From assembly GCA_027038275.1 (NCBI GenBank), contig JALVXC010000112.1:1-36912 (forward strand): a stretch of 36,912 nucleotides of DNA, written 5' to 3'. Every line of letters starts with the position of its first letter. Position 1 is the first letter of the stretch. Made by a program: the position numbers and the translations under genes. The DNA comes from Campylobacteraceae bacterium (GTDB lineage Bacteria > Campylobacterota > Campylobacteria > Campylobacterales > Sulfurovaceae). The notes beneath the pieces are model-generated. The model worked only from the letters and a program-made list of their open reading frames with translations, ran no database searches and had not been told where the DNA came from. Positions 28,036 to 34,618 of the stretch are shown here, piece after piece.

Positions 28036-28389
28036 ATGTGTATTTTTTGTAAATTGGTAGCAGGAGAGATACCTAGCAATAAGATTTTAGAAAATGATGA
28101 GTTTATTGCTTTTCATGATTTGTATCCTAAAGCACCTATTCATGTTTTAGTCATTCCTAAAGAGCATGTAGATTGCTTCCAAGAGGTATCTGGTGAGATG
28201 ATGGCAAAAATGACACCATTTATCCAAGAGGTAGCAAAAATTACAGGGATTGACAAGAGTGGTTATAGGCTTATTACTAACAATGGCGACGATGGAGGGC
28301 AAGAGGTTCATCACCTGCATTTTCATCTTATGGGTGGGGCAAAGCTTCCATTTGGACACTATAAAGATGAGCCTAATAAGAGTTTGTAG
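28036..28389 (+). CDS. Histidine triad (HIT) family protein
   Basis: The 117-residue protein is a HINT-type purine nucleotide hydrolase. The N-terminus MCIFCKLVAGEIPSNKILE has the paired cysteines of the HINT subgroup, the strand HVLVIPKEHV is typical, and the catalytic triad motif appears as HHLHFHLMGG near the C-terminus. AAAGGATAGTTA precedes the ATG. It is divergent from pheS, and a HIT gene occupies the same place in Campylobacter. The physiological substrate of such proteins is usually not known. Confidence 0.95.
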   Translation: MCIFCKLVAGEIPSNKILENDEFIAFHDLYPKAPIHVLVIPKEHVDCFQEVSGEMMAKMTPFIQEVAKITGIDKSGYRLITNNGDDGGQEVHHLHFHLMGGAKLPFGHYKDEPNKSL

Positions 28390-28399
28390 ATTTCCCTTT

Positions 28400-28422
28400 G
28401 TTCCCACCGTCTCGGTGGGAAC
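28400..28422. repeat. REP-like hairpin with a 10-bp perfect stem
   Basis: GTTCCCACCG (28400-28409) pairs perfectly with CGGTGGGAAC (28413-28422) around TCT. It lies 11 nt after the HIT stop. It is the first of three hairpins in the 169-nt gap before argD. It may also act as a transcript end, but no U-run follows. Confidence 0.75.
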
Positions 28423-28468
28423 AGATACTAGAATATGAATAGTAAAAAAGATTAATATTAAGTATGCA

Positions 28469-28491
28469 TTCCCACCGAGGACGGATGGGAA
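28469..28491. repeat. REP-like hairpin, second copy of the TTCCCA..AGGA family
   Basis: TTCCCACCG (28469-28477) pairs with CGG and TGGGAA across an AGGA loop, with one unpaired A at 28485. It shares the flanking CA and CGAG and the AGGA loop with the copy at 5658-5679, so the two are members of one family 23 kb apart. Confidence 0.75.
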
Positions 28492-28510
28492 CGAGCTAAA
28501 GCTGTAATAT

Positions 28511-28530
28511 GGTGCGATAGCAATTGCACC
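28511..28530. repeat. Third hairpin upstream of argD
   Basis: GGTGCGAT pairs with ATTGCACC around AGCA, with one G-T wobble. It is 28 nt before the argD start and may lie inside the argD leader. GC-rich hairpins of this type are unusual for the surrounding AT-rich DNA. Confidence 0.6.
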
Positions 28531-28558
28531 CTACAAAAAGAAATAGGAAAACATATAA

Positions 28559-29743
28559 ATGACACTAGAAGAACTAGACAAAAAGTATGTACTACAAACA
28601 TACAACCGAAACTATACCAACTTTGTAAAAGGAGAGGGTTCAACTCTATATGCCGAAAATGGAGACGACTACATTGACTTTGCATCAGGCATAGCAGTAA
28701 ACTCTGTAGGACACAATAACCCAACTTTGGTAAAAGCTTTGCAGGAGCAGATAGAGAATATTATCCATATCTCAAACCTACAAGTAATTGAGCCACAAGC
28801 TAAACTAGCAGAGAGAATCTGTACTTTAGCCAATTATGACGGAGCTGTCTTTTTTTCAAATTCAGGAGCAGAGGCAAATGAGGGGGCTATTAAGATAGCA
28901 CGTAAATATGGTGAGACCAAGTTTGAAAAGAAGCGTTATAAGGTTATTACACTAGAACACTCCTTTCATGGCAGAACTATTACAACTGTTAAAGCAACAG
29001 GTCAAGAGAGATTTCACTCTTCAAGCTTTTCACCATATCCAGCAGGTTTCTCTTATGTAAATGGATTAGATGCAGTTTATAAAAATATTGATGATGAAAC
29101 AGTAGCTGTGATGATAGAGCTTGTCCAAGGTGAGGGTGGGGTACAACCCTTTGAAAAAGAGGCAATTCAAAAACTAGCCAAACACTTAAAAGAGCAAGAT
29201 GTTCTACTGATTGTAGATGAGGTTCAAACAGGTATCTACCGAACAGGAGCAATGTTGGCTTCAAATATGTATGAGATAGAACCAGACATTATCACCATGG
29301 CAAAAGGTCTTGGTGGAGGTGTGCCAATAGGTGCAGTTATGACTAAACACAAAGATGTCTTAGTAGCAGGTGACCATGGCTCTACTTTTGGAGGAAACTA
29401 CCTAAGTACACGAGCAGGGTTAGCTGTTTTAGAGGTCTTAAGTGATATGTATGAGTCAGGAAAGCTTACTGAAACCTTAGCCTACTTTACAGTAAAACTA
29501 AAAGAGATACAGAAAAAGTACCCACATCTATTTACACAAGAGGTAGGTTTAGGGCTTATGCGTGGGCTTCGTGCTAAAGATAACGACACAATGAAAGCTG
29601 TTCTAACTAAAGCTATGGAGAAAAGAGTTATAGTCCTTTCAGCAGGACGAAACACAGTCCGTTTTCTACCATCTTTAACCATTACAGTCTCAGAGATAGA
29701 TGAAGGGTTTAAGCGTTTTGAAGAAGCTATCACTTCTTTGTAG
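28559..29743 (+). CDS. argD: Acetylornithine aminotransferase
   Basis: The 394-residue class III PLP aminotransferase converts N-acetylglutamate semialdehyde to N-acetylornithine in arginine synthesis. It shows the N-terminal DFASGIAVNSVGHNNP, the FFSNSGAEANEGAIKIARK phosphate-binding region, HSFHGRTI, DEVQTGIYRTG with the pyridine-binding Asp, and the PLP-lysine segment TMAKGLGGGVPIGAV. The length is typical of ArgD, which in some bacteria also acts on succinyl-diaminopimelate. The last 44 nt overlap the next gene in another frame. AGGA lies 10 nt before the ATG. Confidence 0.93.
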   Translation: MTLEELDKKYVLQTYNRNYTNFVKGEGSTLYAENGDDYIDFASGIAVNSVGHNNPTLVKALQEQIENIIHISNLQVIEPQAKLAERICTLANYDGAVFFSNSGAEANEGAIKIARKYGETKFEKKRYKVITLEHSFHGRTITTVKATGQERFHSSSFSPYPAGFSYVNGLDAVYKNIDDETVAVMIELVQGEGGVQPFEKEAIQKLAKHLKEQDVLLIVDEVQTGIYRTGAMLASNMYEIEPDIITMAKGLGGGVPIGAVMTKHKDVLVAGDHGSTFGGNYLSTRAGLAVLEVLSDMYESGKLTETLAYFTVKLKEIQKKYPHLFTQEVGLGLMRGLRAKDNDTMKAVLTKAMEKRVIVLSAGRNTVRFLPSLTITVSEIDEGFKRFEEAITSL

Positions 29744-30911
29744 TCTCTTTTGCTCTGTTGCTATGGCAGAGGGGGAGCTAGTAGATGTACTATCAGCCAA
29801 CAAAGAGGAGTTACTAAAGTATCAAAAAGAGCAGAACCAAGTCCAATCGCATAAGTTAGAGAACTCATGGATAAACCCCATAACACTACAGTACTCTAAA
29901 AACTACTCTACACAATTTGACAATACTCTTCATACTCAACAGTTTGTTATAGCTGTTGACCAACCTATCTTTAAGATGGGTGGAATATGGGCAGGTATTA
30001 AGTATGCTAAAGCTTTAGGTAAGGCAAATAGTTTAGATATAGAGTTGCAAAAGAGAGAGCTTATCTCTAAAGCTTTAATCATCTTATACAATCTTAAAAA
30101 GTCAAAACTACAGTTAGCAAAGCTTAACTACACTATTGAAAATGACAACCTAGATATTCAGATTCAAAAAGAGCAGTATGAGAATGGTCTCAGCAACAGA
30201 ACACTCTATGACAAGGCACTCTTAAAACGCAATGCAGATATGACTTCTAAGTTAGAGTTAGAACTCTCTATTGCAAAACTAGAGAGTGACTTCTCAATTT
30301 TAAGTGACAAAGACCCGTACTCTTTTCAACTACCTAACTTTGTTATGTTAGACAAAGAGCGATATATGAGTAATCAGTTAGAGCTACAGCGAGATACTAT
30401 GCGTGTTGAGGAGAAAAAACAAAACAAATATATGACTCTAACAAAGTATCTACCAGAGCTCTCCATTACAGGTAGATACATAAATGAAGACCGTAACCCA
30501 CTCTTTGCAAATAGTCAAATCAAAGAGAGCTACTACAACTATGGCTTTAAGGTGACTCTGCCTTTGAGCATTAATAGCTTTGATGATATTCAAAATGCTA
30601 AGATTGAGTATTTAAATGCTAAAATAGCACTAGATGAGAAGAGAAAGACAGTTGCCAATAACTATAAATTGGCTCTTAAGCGTTTAGAGATTATTGACAA
30701 AAAGATTGCTCTCTCACAAGAAGATGCCTCATCTTATGCTAGTATGTTAGCTACAGCTAAAGATTTAGAAAAGATTGGCGACCAAACAACTTTAGATACT
30801 CAAATGGTCGAAAACAACGTAAAGATACGAGAGCTAGACCAAGAGATTTATAAAATAGATGCACAGTTAGAGCTTTTAGGGCTTTATATAAATGTAGCAG
30901 ATGCAATTTAA
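29700..30911 (+). CDS. TolC-like outer-membrane protein without adjacent pump
   Basis: The 403-residue product has a signal peptide (leading to SVAMA-EGEL) and long helical, Lys/Glu/Gln-rich segments typical of TolC-family proteins, such as KEQYENGLSNRTLYDKALLKR and a second repeat near EDASSYASMLATAKDLEK. It is shorter than the efflux-operon TolC. The ATG at 29700 lies inside argD, giving a 44-nt overlap, with only a weak ribosome site. A TTG at 29718 preceded by GAAGGG is a plausible alternative start that keeps the signal peptide. No adaptor or pump gene is adjacent. A thioredoxin-like gene follows. Confidence 0.8.
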   Translation: MKGLSVLKKLSLLCSLFCSVAMAEGELVDVLSANKEELLKYQKEQNQVQSHKLENSWINPITLQYSKNYSTQFDNTLHTQQFVIAVDQPIFKMGGIWAGIKYAKALGKANSLDIELQKRELISKALIILYNLKKSKLQLAKLNYTIENDNLDIQIQKEQYENGLSNRTLYDKALLKRNADMTSKLELELSIAKLESDFSILSDKDPYSFQLPNFVMLDKERYMSNQLELQRDTMRVEEKKQNKYMTLTKYLPELSITGRYINEDRNPLFANSQIKESYYNYGFKVTLPLSINSFDDIQNAKIEYLNAKIALDEKRKTVANNYKLALKRLEIIDKKIALSQEDASSYASMLATAKDLEKIGDQTTLDTQMVENNVKIRELDQEIYKIDAQLELLGLYINVADAI

Positions 30912-30921
30912 GGAGTTTAAA

Positions 30922-31317
30922 ATGTTTAAAAAATTATTGTTATTGAGTTTAGTAAGCTTATCACTATTTGCCTATGATTTTGGAGCAGTTCCAAAGGTAA
31001 AAGTTGTAGACATTCCAAAAGGTCAAAGACTTATGATTCAGTTTGGAAAGACAGAGTGTATTTGGTGTGAACAGATGGCTCCCTATTTTAAAGAGATAAA
31101 AGAGAAGTATCCTAAAACACCTATTTACTATGTTAACTTAGATAAAGATGTACTAGGTGGTATTAACTCTAATGTAGTAGTATTGCCAACTTCTATCTTC
31201 TGGGATGAAAACGGAACAGAGATAGGACGACATGTGGGTTATCTGTTGCCTGACCAAATTATAGAGTTGTTGCGTAAATATGGGGTTTTGGTGGAAGATG
31301 AAGAAAAAGGGAAATAG
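30922..31317 (+). CDS. Periplasmic thioredoxin-like protein (CIWC motif)
   Basis: The 131-residue protein has a signal peptide (MFKKLLLLSLVSLSLFA) and a thioredoxin fold with the redox motif ECIWCEQM, a following helix, IYYVNLDKD, and the cis-Pro strand VVVLPTSIFWDENG. The start at 30922 is chosen because AAGGAG lies six bases upstream; an earlier in-frame ATG at 30901 overlaps the TolC-like gene end. It probably reduces or exchanges disulfides in the periplasm, like SoxW- or DsbE-like proteins. Its partner is unknown. Confidence 0.88.
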   Translation: MFKKLLLLSLVSLSLFAYDFGAVPKVKVVDIPKGQRLMIQFGKTECIWCEQMAPYFKEIKEKYPKTPIYYVNLDKDVLGGINSNVVVLPTSIFWDENGTEIGRHVGYLLPDQIIELLRKYGVLVEDEEKGK

Positions 31318-32304
31318 TTGAATTTTAGCACATACATGAACGAATGGCTCTACGGAGAAAATGGTTACTACAAAACCTTTAAAGCCATAGGAAAAGAGGG
31401 AGACTTCTACACAGCAGTAAGTACAAGCTCATTTTTTGGGGCGAGTATTGCAAACCATTTTTATAAGCTTATTCAAAAAGAGGCATTTAAAAGAGATGGG
31501 TGGCTTATTGAGATTGGGGCTCACAAAGGCTACCTGCTTTGCGATATGATACAGTGGCTCTATACACTTGACCCTACATTAGTACAAACACTTAAATTTG
31601 GAATTGTGGAGCGTCAGCCAGAGGTGCAAAAGGCTCAACTTGAATATATTTCTCAGAGGTTTGGAGATGATATTGAGATTACTCACTTTAATGATATTGA
31701 TGAGGTTGAAGTTGAGTATGCTTTTGTAGTTGCCAATGAGATATTTGATGCTTTTCCTTGTGAGCTTATTAAAGATGGAGAGATGGCTTTTGTTCAAAAC
31801 CATAAAGTAGAGTGGAGAGAAGCAGACAAAGAGTTACTAGAGTTTGCTTCAAAACATCGACAAGTAAAAGGTGAAGTGGCAGTTGGTTATGAAGAGTTTG
31901 CAAAAGCTATGGCAAAAGGGATAAAACATTGCGACTTTGTAAGCTTTGACTATGGTGAAAAGTTAGTACGAAATGACTTCTCTATTCGTGTCTATAAAAA
32001 GCATGAGACCTTTCCTCTTTTTGATGAGGAGTTAAAACTTGAAGAGGTCTACCAAAGAGCCGATATTACGTACGATGTTAACTTTGGTCATGTCATAGAG
32101 GCTTTTGAAGAGGCAGGGTTTAGTTTAGATAAGTACGAAACACAGGCTAGAGCATTGGTGCGTTTTGGCATTATTGATATATTAGAGCAGTTCACTAAAC
32201 AGACTACACAAGCCAACTATCTAAGAGAGGCAGACAAGATTAAGACTCTTCTTGCTCCTACTATTATGGGGGATAAGTTTAAGATGGTGCATTTTTGGAA
32301 GTAG
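31318..32304 (+). CDS. MidA/NDUFAF7-type SAM-dependent methyltransferase (DUF185)
   Basis: The 328-residue cytoplasmic protein belongs to the SAM-methyltransferase family that includes human NDUFAF7 and MidA. The N-terminal segment GYYKTFKAIGKEGDFYTAVS is close to the family pattern, followed by IEIGAHKGYLLCDMI (SAM-binding motif) and VVANEIFDAFPCEL, a conserved NE-x-x-D-A-F-P element, and FDYGE. NDUFAF7 methylates an arginine in a complex I subunit; whether the bacterial protein does so is not known. The start TTG at 31318 directly follows the upstream stop and has AAGGG at good distance. An internal ATG at 31336 is the alternative. Confidence 0.9.
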   Translation: MNFSTYMNEWLYGENGYYKTFKAIGKEGDFYTAVSTSSFFGASIANHFYKLIQKEAFKRDGWLIEIGAHKGYLLCDMIQWLYTLDPTLVQTLKFGIVERQPEVQKAQLEYISQRFGDDIEITHFNDIDEVEVEYAFVVANEIFDAFPCELIKDGEMAFVQNHKVEWREADKELLEFASKHRQVKGEVAVGYEEFAKAMAKGIKHCDFVSFDYGEKLVRNDFSIRVYKKHETFPLFDEELKLEEVYQRADITYDVNFGHVIEAFEEAGFSLDKYETQARALVRFGIIDILEQFTKQTTQANYLREADKIKTLLAPTIMGDKFKMVHFWK

Positions 32305-32358
32305 CTTTATTATGCTAAAATACAGTAGAAAAGTTTTGAACAAAATATAATTCGCAAT

Positions 32359-32388
32359 CCTCTTCCATAATCTACGATTTGGGAGAGG
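32359..32388 (+). repeat. Left-end hairpin of the IS (IPL)
   Basis: CCTCTTCCA pairs with TGGGAGAGG (one G-T wobble). T68 of the 323xx block (32368) is unpaired, and AATC/GATT forms an upper stem with a TAC loop. Extrahelical Ts in such hairpins are recognised by TnpA in IS608. Confidence 0.75.
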
Positions 32389-32394
32389 TTAGAA

Positions 32395-32802
32395 TTATCG
32401 AGGCTTGTCTTGATTGCGTATATATTCTTTTATAGTGTCAATTGTAGCTCCACCAACAGATAAAAGACAATAAGATGGAGACCAAAAAAAAGGTTTCCAA
32501 TAAAAAGGCTTTAAATATTCTGCAAACTCTTTCCGTATATATCTACTACTTACAGTTTTAAAATTGTTTATTAGCTTTGATAACTGAATCTGTGGATAAG
32601 CTTCAAATGCAATATGAAGATGGTCTGCTTCTGATTCAATTTCAATAATTTCACACTGCCAACTCTCTTTAAAAATATTGTAGGTAATCTCCTTTAATCG
32701 TATATTCATATACTTATTTATAACTTCATGTCTATATTTTGTTACTACAACTAAATGATACTCTAATCTATAAACAGCATGTCTATTGGTTTTATAATCT
32801 AT
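32395..32802 (-). CDS. tnpA: IS200-like transposase TnpA (Y1), start codon apparently lost
   Basis: The product is a single-domain HUH/Y1 transposase that cuts and joins single-stranded DNA at the IS ends. HLH in ADHLHIAFEA is the HUH pair, and the catalytic Tyr is in IKEYIRNQ near the C-terminus. The family N-terminus, reading DYKTNRHAVYRLEYHLVVVTKYRHEV, is present but opens with ATA at 32800-32802 exactly where ATG is expected, and an in-frame TAA lies four codons upstream. The next ATG, at 32709, would remove the first 31 residues including the first beta strand. The gene is therefore either inactive or starts from a non-standard ATA. Total length from ATA is about 135 residues, normal for TnpA. 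Confidence 0.82.
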   Translation of the reverse strand: MDYKTNRHAVYRLEYHLVVVTKYRHEVINKYMNIRLKEITYNIFKESWQCEIIEIESEADHLHIAFEAYPQIQLSKLINNFKTVSSRYIRKEFAEYLKPFYWKPFFWSPSYCLLSVGGATIDTIKEYIRNQDKPR

Positions 32803-32828
32803 ATTTTTTCTTTACAACTAAGATAAAC

Positions 32829-32848
32829 TATGTTAAAATCATAACATA
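32829..32848. promoter_or_regulatory. Palindrome in the tnpA-tnpB divergent region
   Basis: TATGTTA and TAACATA form a 7-bp inverted repeat around six bases, 24 nt before tnpB. It overlaps a possible -10 box for tnpB (TTAAAAT after TG). It could be an operator or just an AT-rich coincidence. Confidence 0.3.
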
Positions 32849-32871
32849 AAAAAACAATAATCATAAATAAA

Positions 32872-34221
32872 ATGAAAATAGTAAAAACAGCAAAACTAAA
32901 AATCCTAACTCATACTCAAACCTTTGATGAGACAATAAAAATTTATAATCAAGCATTGAGTTTTTACATTATTGTTTGCGAAAAAGAGTATCTTAATCTT
33001 CAAGGCAAAAAATCAAAAGAGCAACTGAAATATATAGAATCAATAACCCATAAAACAGCTAAAAACAGAGATATAAAATATGACTTCGATAAAGATTTTT
33101 ACAAATTTCCCTCATATCTAAGAAGAGCCGTAATTATGGAAGCATTAGGAGTTATAGATAGCCATTTTTCACGACTAGAAAATTGGGAAGAAAAAAAAGA
33201 GAAAGCAGTATCAAAAGGAAAAAGATTTCATGAAAAAGCACCAAAAATAAACTATCAACCAAACTCATTTCCCACTCTCTACAAAGATAATATGTGGAAT
33301 AAAATAGAAGATGGAAAAGCAAAAATAAAAGTTTTTAAAAATAGTGATTGGGTATGGATAGATATAGAGTACTCAACAAAATCTCTAAAATCAGGACAAA
33401 AGTATAGATTTAAAAATTTTAAAGAGTTTAACCCAATGTTGGTTAAAAAAGGAAAAAAGTATTTTCTTCATATTTCATATGAAACAGATGTTAAACTTAA
33501 CTCAACTCCTCTAAAAAAACAGAAAGTTATAGGAGTTGATTTAGGTTTAACAAATAGTGCAGTTTGTAGCTGTATAGATATAGATGGAACTGTCTTGGAT
33601 AGATTGTTTATCAATCAACCCAAAGAAAAAGACCAACTATCTCACAGAGTAAACAAGCTATCCAAAGCTAAACGAAAATCTGGAATATTTAATGAAAAAC
33701 CAAACCATTGGAGAAGAATTAACAATCTACAAAAGTTTATAATCCAAGATACCGTAGATAAGATTGTAGAGTTTGTAATCAAAAATGAAGCAGATATTAT
33801 TGTATTTGAGTATCTTGGAAAGATGAGACTGCCACACAATACATTTGGAGCAAAAAGATTAAGAGCCAAGTTACAATTTTGGGTAAAACTAAAGATTCAA
33901 CAAAAAGTTGGAGAGAAGGCACATGGTTTTGGGATTAGATATTCAAGAGTGATAGCAAGAGGAACTTCTATCTATGCTTATGATGGAAGTGGAGTTCTAA
34001 AGAGAAGTTATAAAAAAGATATTGCTACTTTTGCAAATGGGAAAATCTATCATAGTGATTTATCAGCATCTTATAATATTGCTAGTCGATATTTTACAAG
34101 AGCTATTTTAAAACCCTTGTCTGAAAAGTTAAGGTTGCAAGTTGAGGCAAAAGTTCCTTTGCTTGTAGACAGAACCAGTCATACTTTGTCTTCGTTAATT
34201 AAGTTAAGAGAGGTTGCTTAG
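32872..34221 (+). CDS. tnpB: TnpB-family RNA-guided nuclease (IS605 OrfB), no zinc-ribbon cysteines
   Basis: The 449-residue protein has an N-terminal wedge/REC-like region and a C-terminal RuvC domain. The three catalytic residues are D223 (IGVDLGLTNSA), E313 (IIVFEYLGKM) and D396 (IYHSDLSASYNIA). TnpB proteins act as omega-RNA-guided DNA nucleases that keep the element at its donor site. The usual CxxC...CxxC zinc ribbon between RuvC-II and RuvC-III is missing: no cysteine occurs after residue 234, and the segment reads ARGTSIYAYDGSGVLK instead. This form exists in a TnpB subgroup as far as I recall. The ribosome binding site is weak. The 3' end overlaps a hairpin that may belong to the omega RNA. 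Confidence 0.88.
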   Translation: MKIVKTAKLKILTHTQTFDETIKIYNQALSFYIIVCEKEYLNLQGKKSKEQLKYIESITHKTAKNRDIKYDFDKDFYKFPSYLRRAVIMEALGVIDSHFSRLENWEEKKEKAVSKGKRFHEKAPKINYQPNSFPTLYKDNMWNKIEDGKAKIKVFKNSDWVWIDIEYSTKSLKSGQKYRFKNFKEFNPMLVKKGKKYFLHISYETDVKLNSTPLKKQKVIGVDLGLTNSAVCSCIDIDGTVLDRLFINQPKEKDQLSHRVNKLSKAKRKSGIFNEKPNHWRRINNLQKFIIQDTVDKIVEFVIKNEADIIVFEYLGKMRLPHNTFGAKRLRAKLQFWVKLKIQQKVGEKAHGFGIRYSRVIARGTSIYAYDGSGVLKRSYKKDIATFANGKIYHSDLSASYNIASRYFTRAILKPLSEKLRLQVEAKVPLLVDRTSHTLSSLIKLREVA

Positions 34222-34305
34222 TTTAGCTAAGCATTACTCCTTTTATCTCGTATTCATGACAAAGAAAGCCTTTCCCATAATCTTTGATTTGGGAGAGTGA
34301 GGTTC
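34120..34305 (+). ncRNA. Candidate omega RNA at the tnpB 3' end and IS right end
   Basis: In IS605-type elements the guide RNA of TnpB is encoded across the 3' end of tnpB and the right end, with the guide taken from flanking DNA. Here a 6-bp perfect hairpin (GCTTAG/CTAAGC, 34216-34232) overlaps the tnpB stop, and the right-end hairpin follows at 34270-34297. The placement is by analogy; the 5' boundary is not visible. Confidence 0.35.
34270..34297 (+). repeat. Right-end hairpin of the IS (IPR)
   Basis: CTTTCCCA pairs with TGGGAGAG (one wobble), T34278 is unpaired, and AATC/GATT forms the upper stem with a TTT loop. The architecture equals the left-end hairpin, and 18 of the bases around the apex are nearly identical. 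Confidence 0.75.
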
Positions 34306-34473
34306 ACTTTAATACATAATGGAAGTGAGGCAATGAGTGCTTTTTCGCTTTTGCCTGAGTTGAATGAAAAAGAGAGAGAAGAGATGAGAGAGGCGTTGTT
34401 GGAGTATTGTAAGTTAGATACTTTGGCTATGGTTTGGGTTTTAGATGGGTTGAGGGAAGAGGGGTTAAAATAG
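34303..34473 (+). pseudogene. C-terminal remnant of a DUF2779-family gene
   Basis: The plus-strand frame after the IS right end reads LIHNGSEAMSAFSLLPEL, then EEMREALLEYCKLDTLAMVWVLDGL, and stops at TAG 34471-34473. This is the conserved C-terminus of DUF2779 proteins, nuclease-like, with the Y-C-x-L-D-T-x-A-M motif. The upstream 90 per cent of the gene is absent, also on the other side of the IS, so the gene was truncated by a deletion, perhaps at IS insertion. There is no start codon with a ribosome site; it is not expected to be expressed. Confidence 0.65.
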
Positions 34474-34485
34474 AAAAGTGATTAA

Positions 34486-34536
34486 AATTTAAAAATTCCA
34501 TAGGAAAACAGTAATTATGGTTATAAAATTCCTAAC
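34486..34536 (+). repeat. Duplicated leader sequence, copy 1 (degenerate)
   Basis: This stretch resembles 34567-34618, the leader and first codons of the DUF4143 ATPase gene. Shared parts include AATTTAAAAA-TTCCATAGGAAAAC, an ATG, and AAATTCCTAA/AAATCCTAA. In this copy the ATG (34517) opens only seven codons before TAA, so it is a decayed copy of the gene start or a tiny leader frame. Confidence 0.55.
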
Positions 34537-34566
34537 TTAAACTAGAAAATCTAAAAAATATGCTAC

Positions 34567-34618
34567 AATTTAAAAAATTCCATAGGAAAACTATAATGAT
34601 AGTTAGAAAAATCCTAAG
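34567..34618 (+). repeat. Duplicated leader sequence, copy 2 (functional start of the ATPase gene)
   Basis: The second copy carries the ribosome site AGGA (34584-34587) and the ATG at 34596 of the ATPase gene. The period between copies is 81 nt. A TGCTACAAT extended -10 (34564-34569) lies at its left edge. Confidence 0.55.

Larger units (their letters stand above)
32340..34305. mobile_element. IS200/IS605-family element with divergent tnpA and tnpB
   Basis: The element is bounded by two hairpins of the same architecture (32359-32388 and 34270-34297), each with an unpaired T in mid-stem and an AATC/GATT inner stem. Inside are tnpA on the minus strand and tnpB on the plus strand, divergent, as in IS605. 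Exact cleavage sites cannot be read. By analogy with IS608 the left end lies about 20 nt before the left hairpin and the right end about 10 nt after the right one. There are no terminal inverted repeats or target duplication, as expected for this family. Confidence 0.8.

Noticed and set aside
32872-34221. Cas12-type effector
   Set aside because: The size, the linked tnpA and the IS end hairpins identify an IS605 TnpB; no CRISPR array or adaptation genes are near.
34560-34595. ATG at 34560 as start of the DUF4143 ATPase
   Set aside because: It lies upstream of the likely -10 box and start point and has no ribosome site; the ATG at 34596 has AGGA at good spacing.
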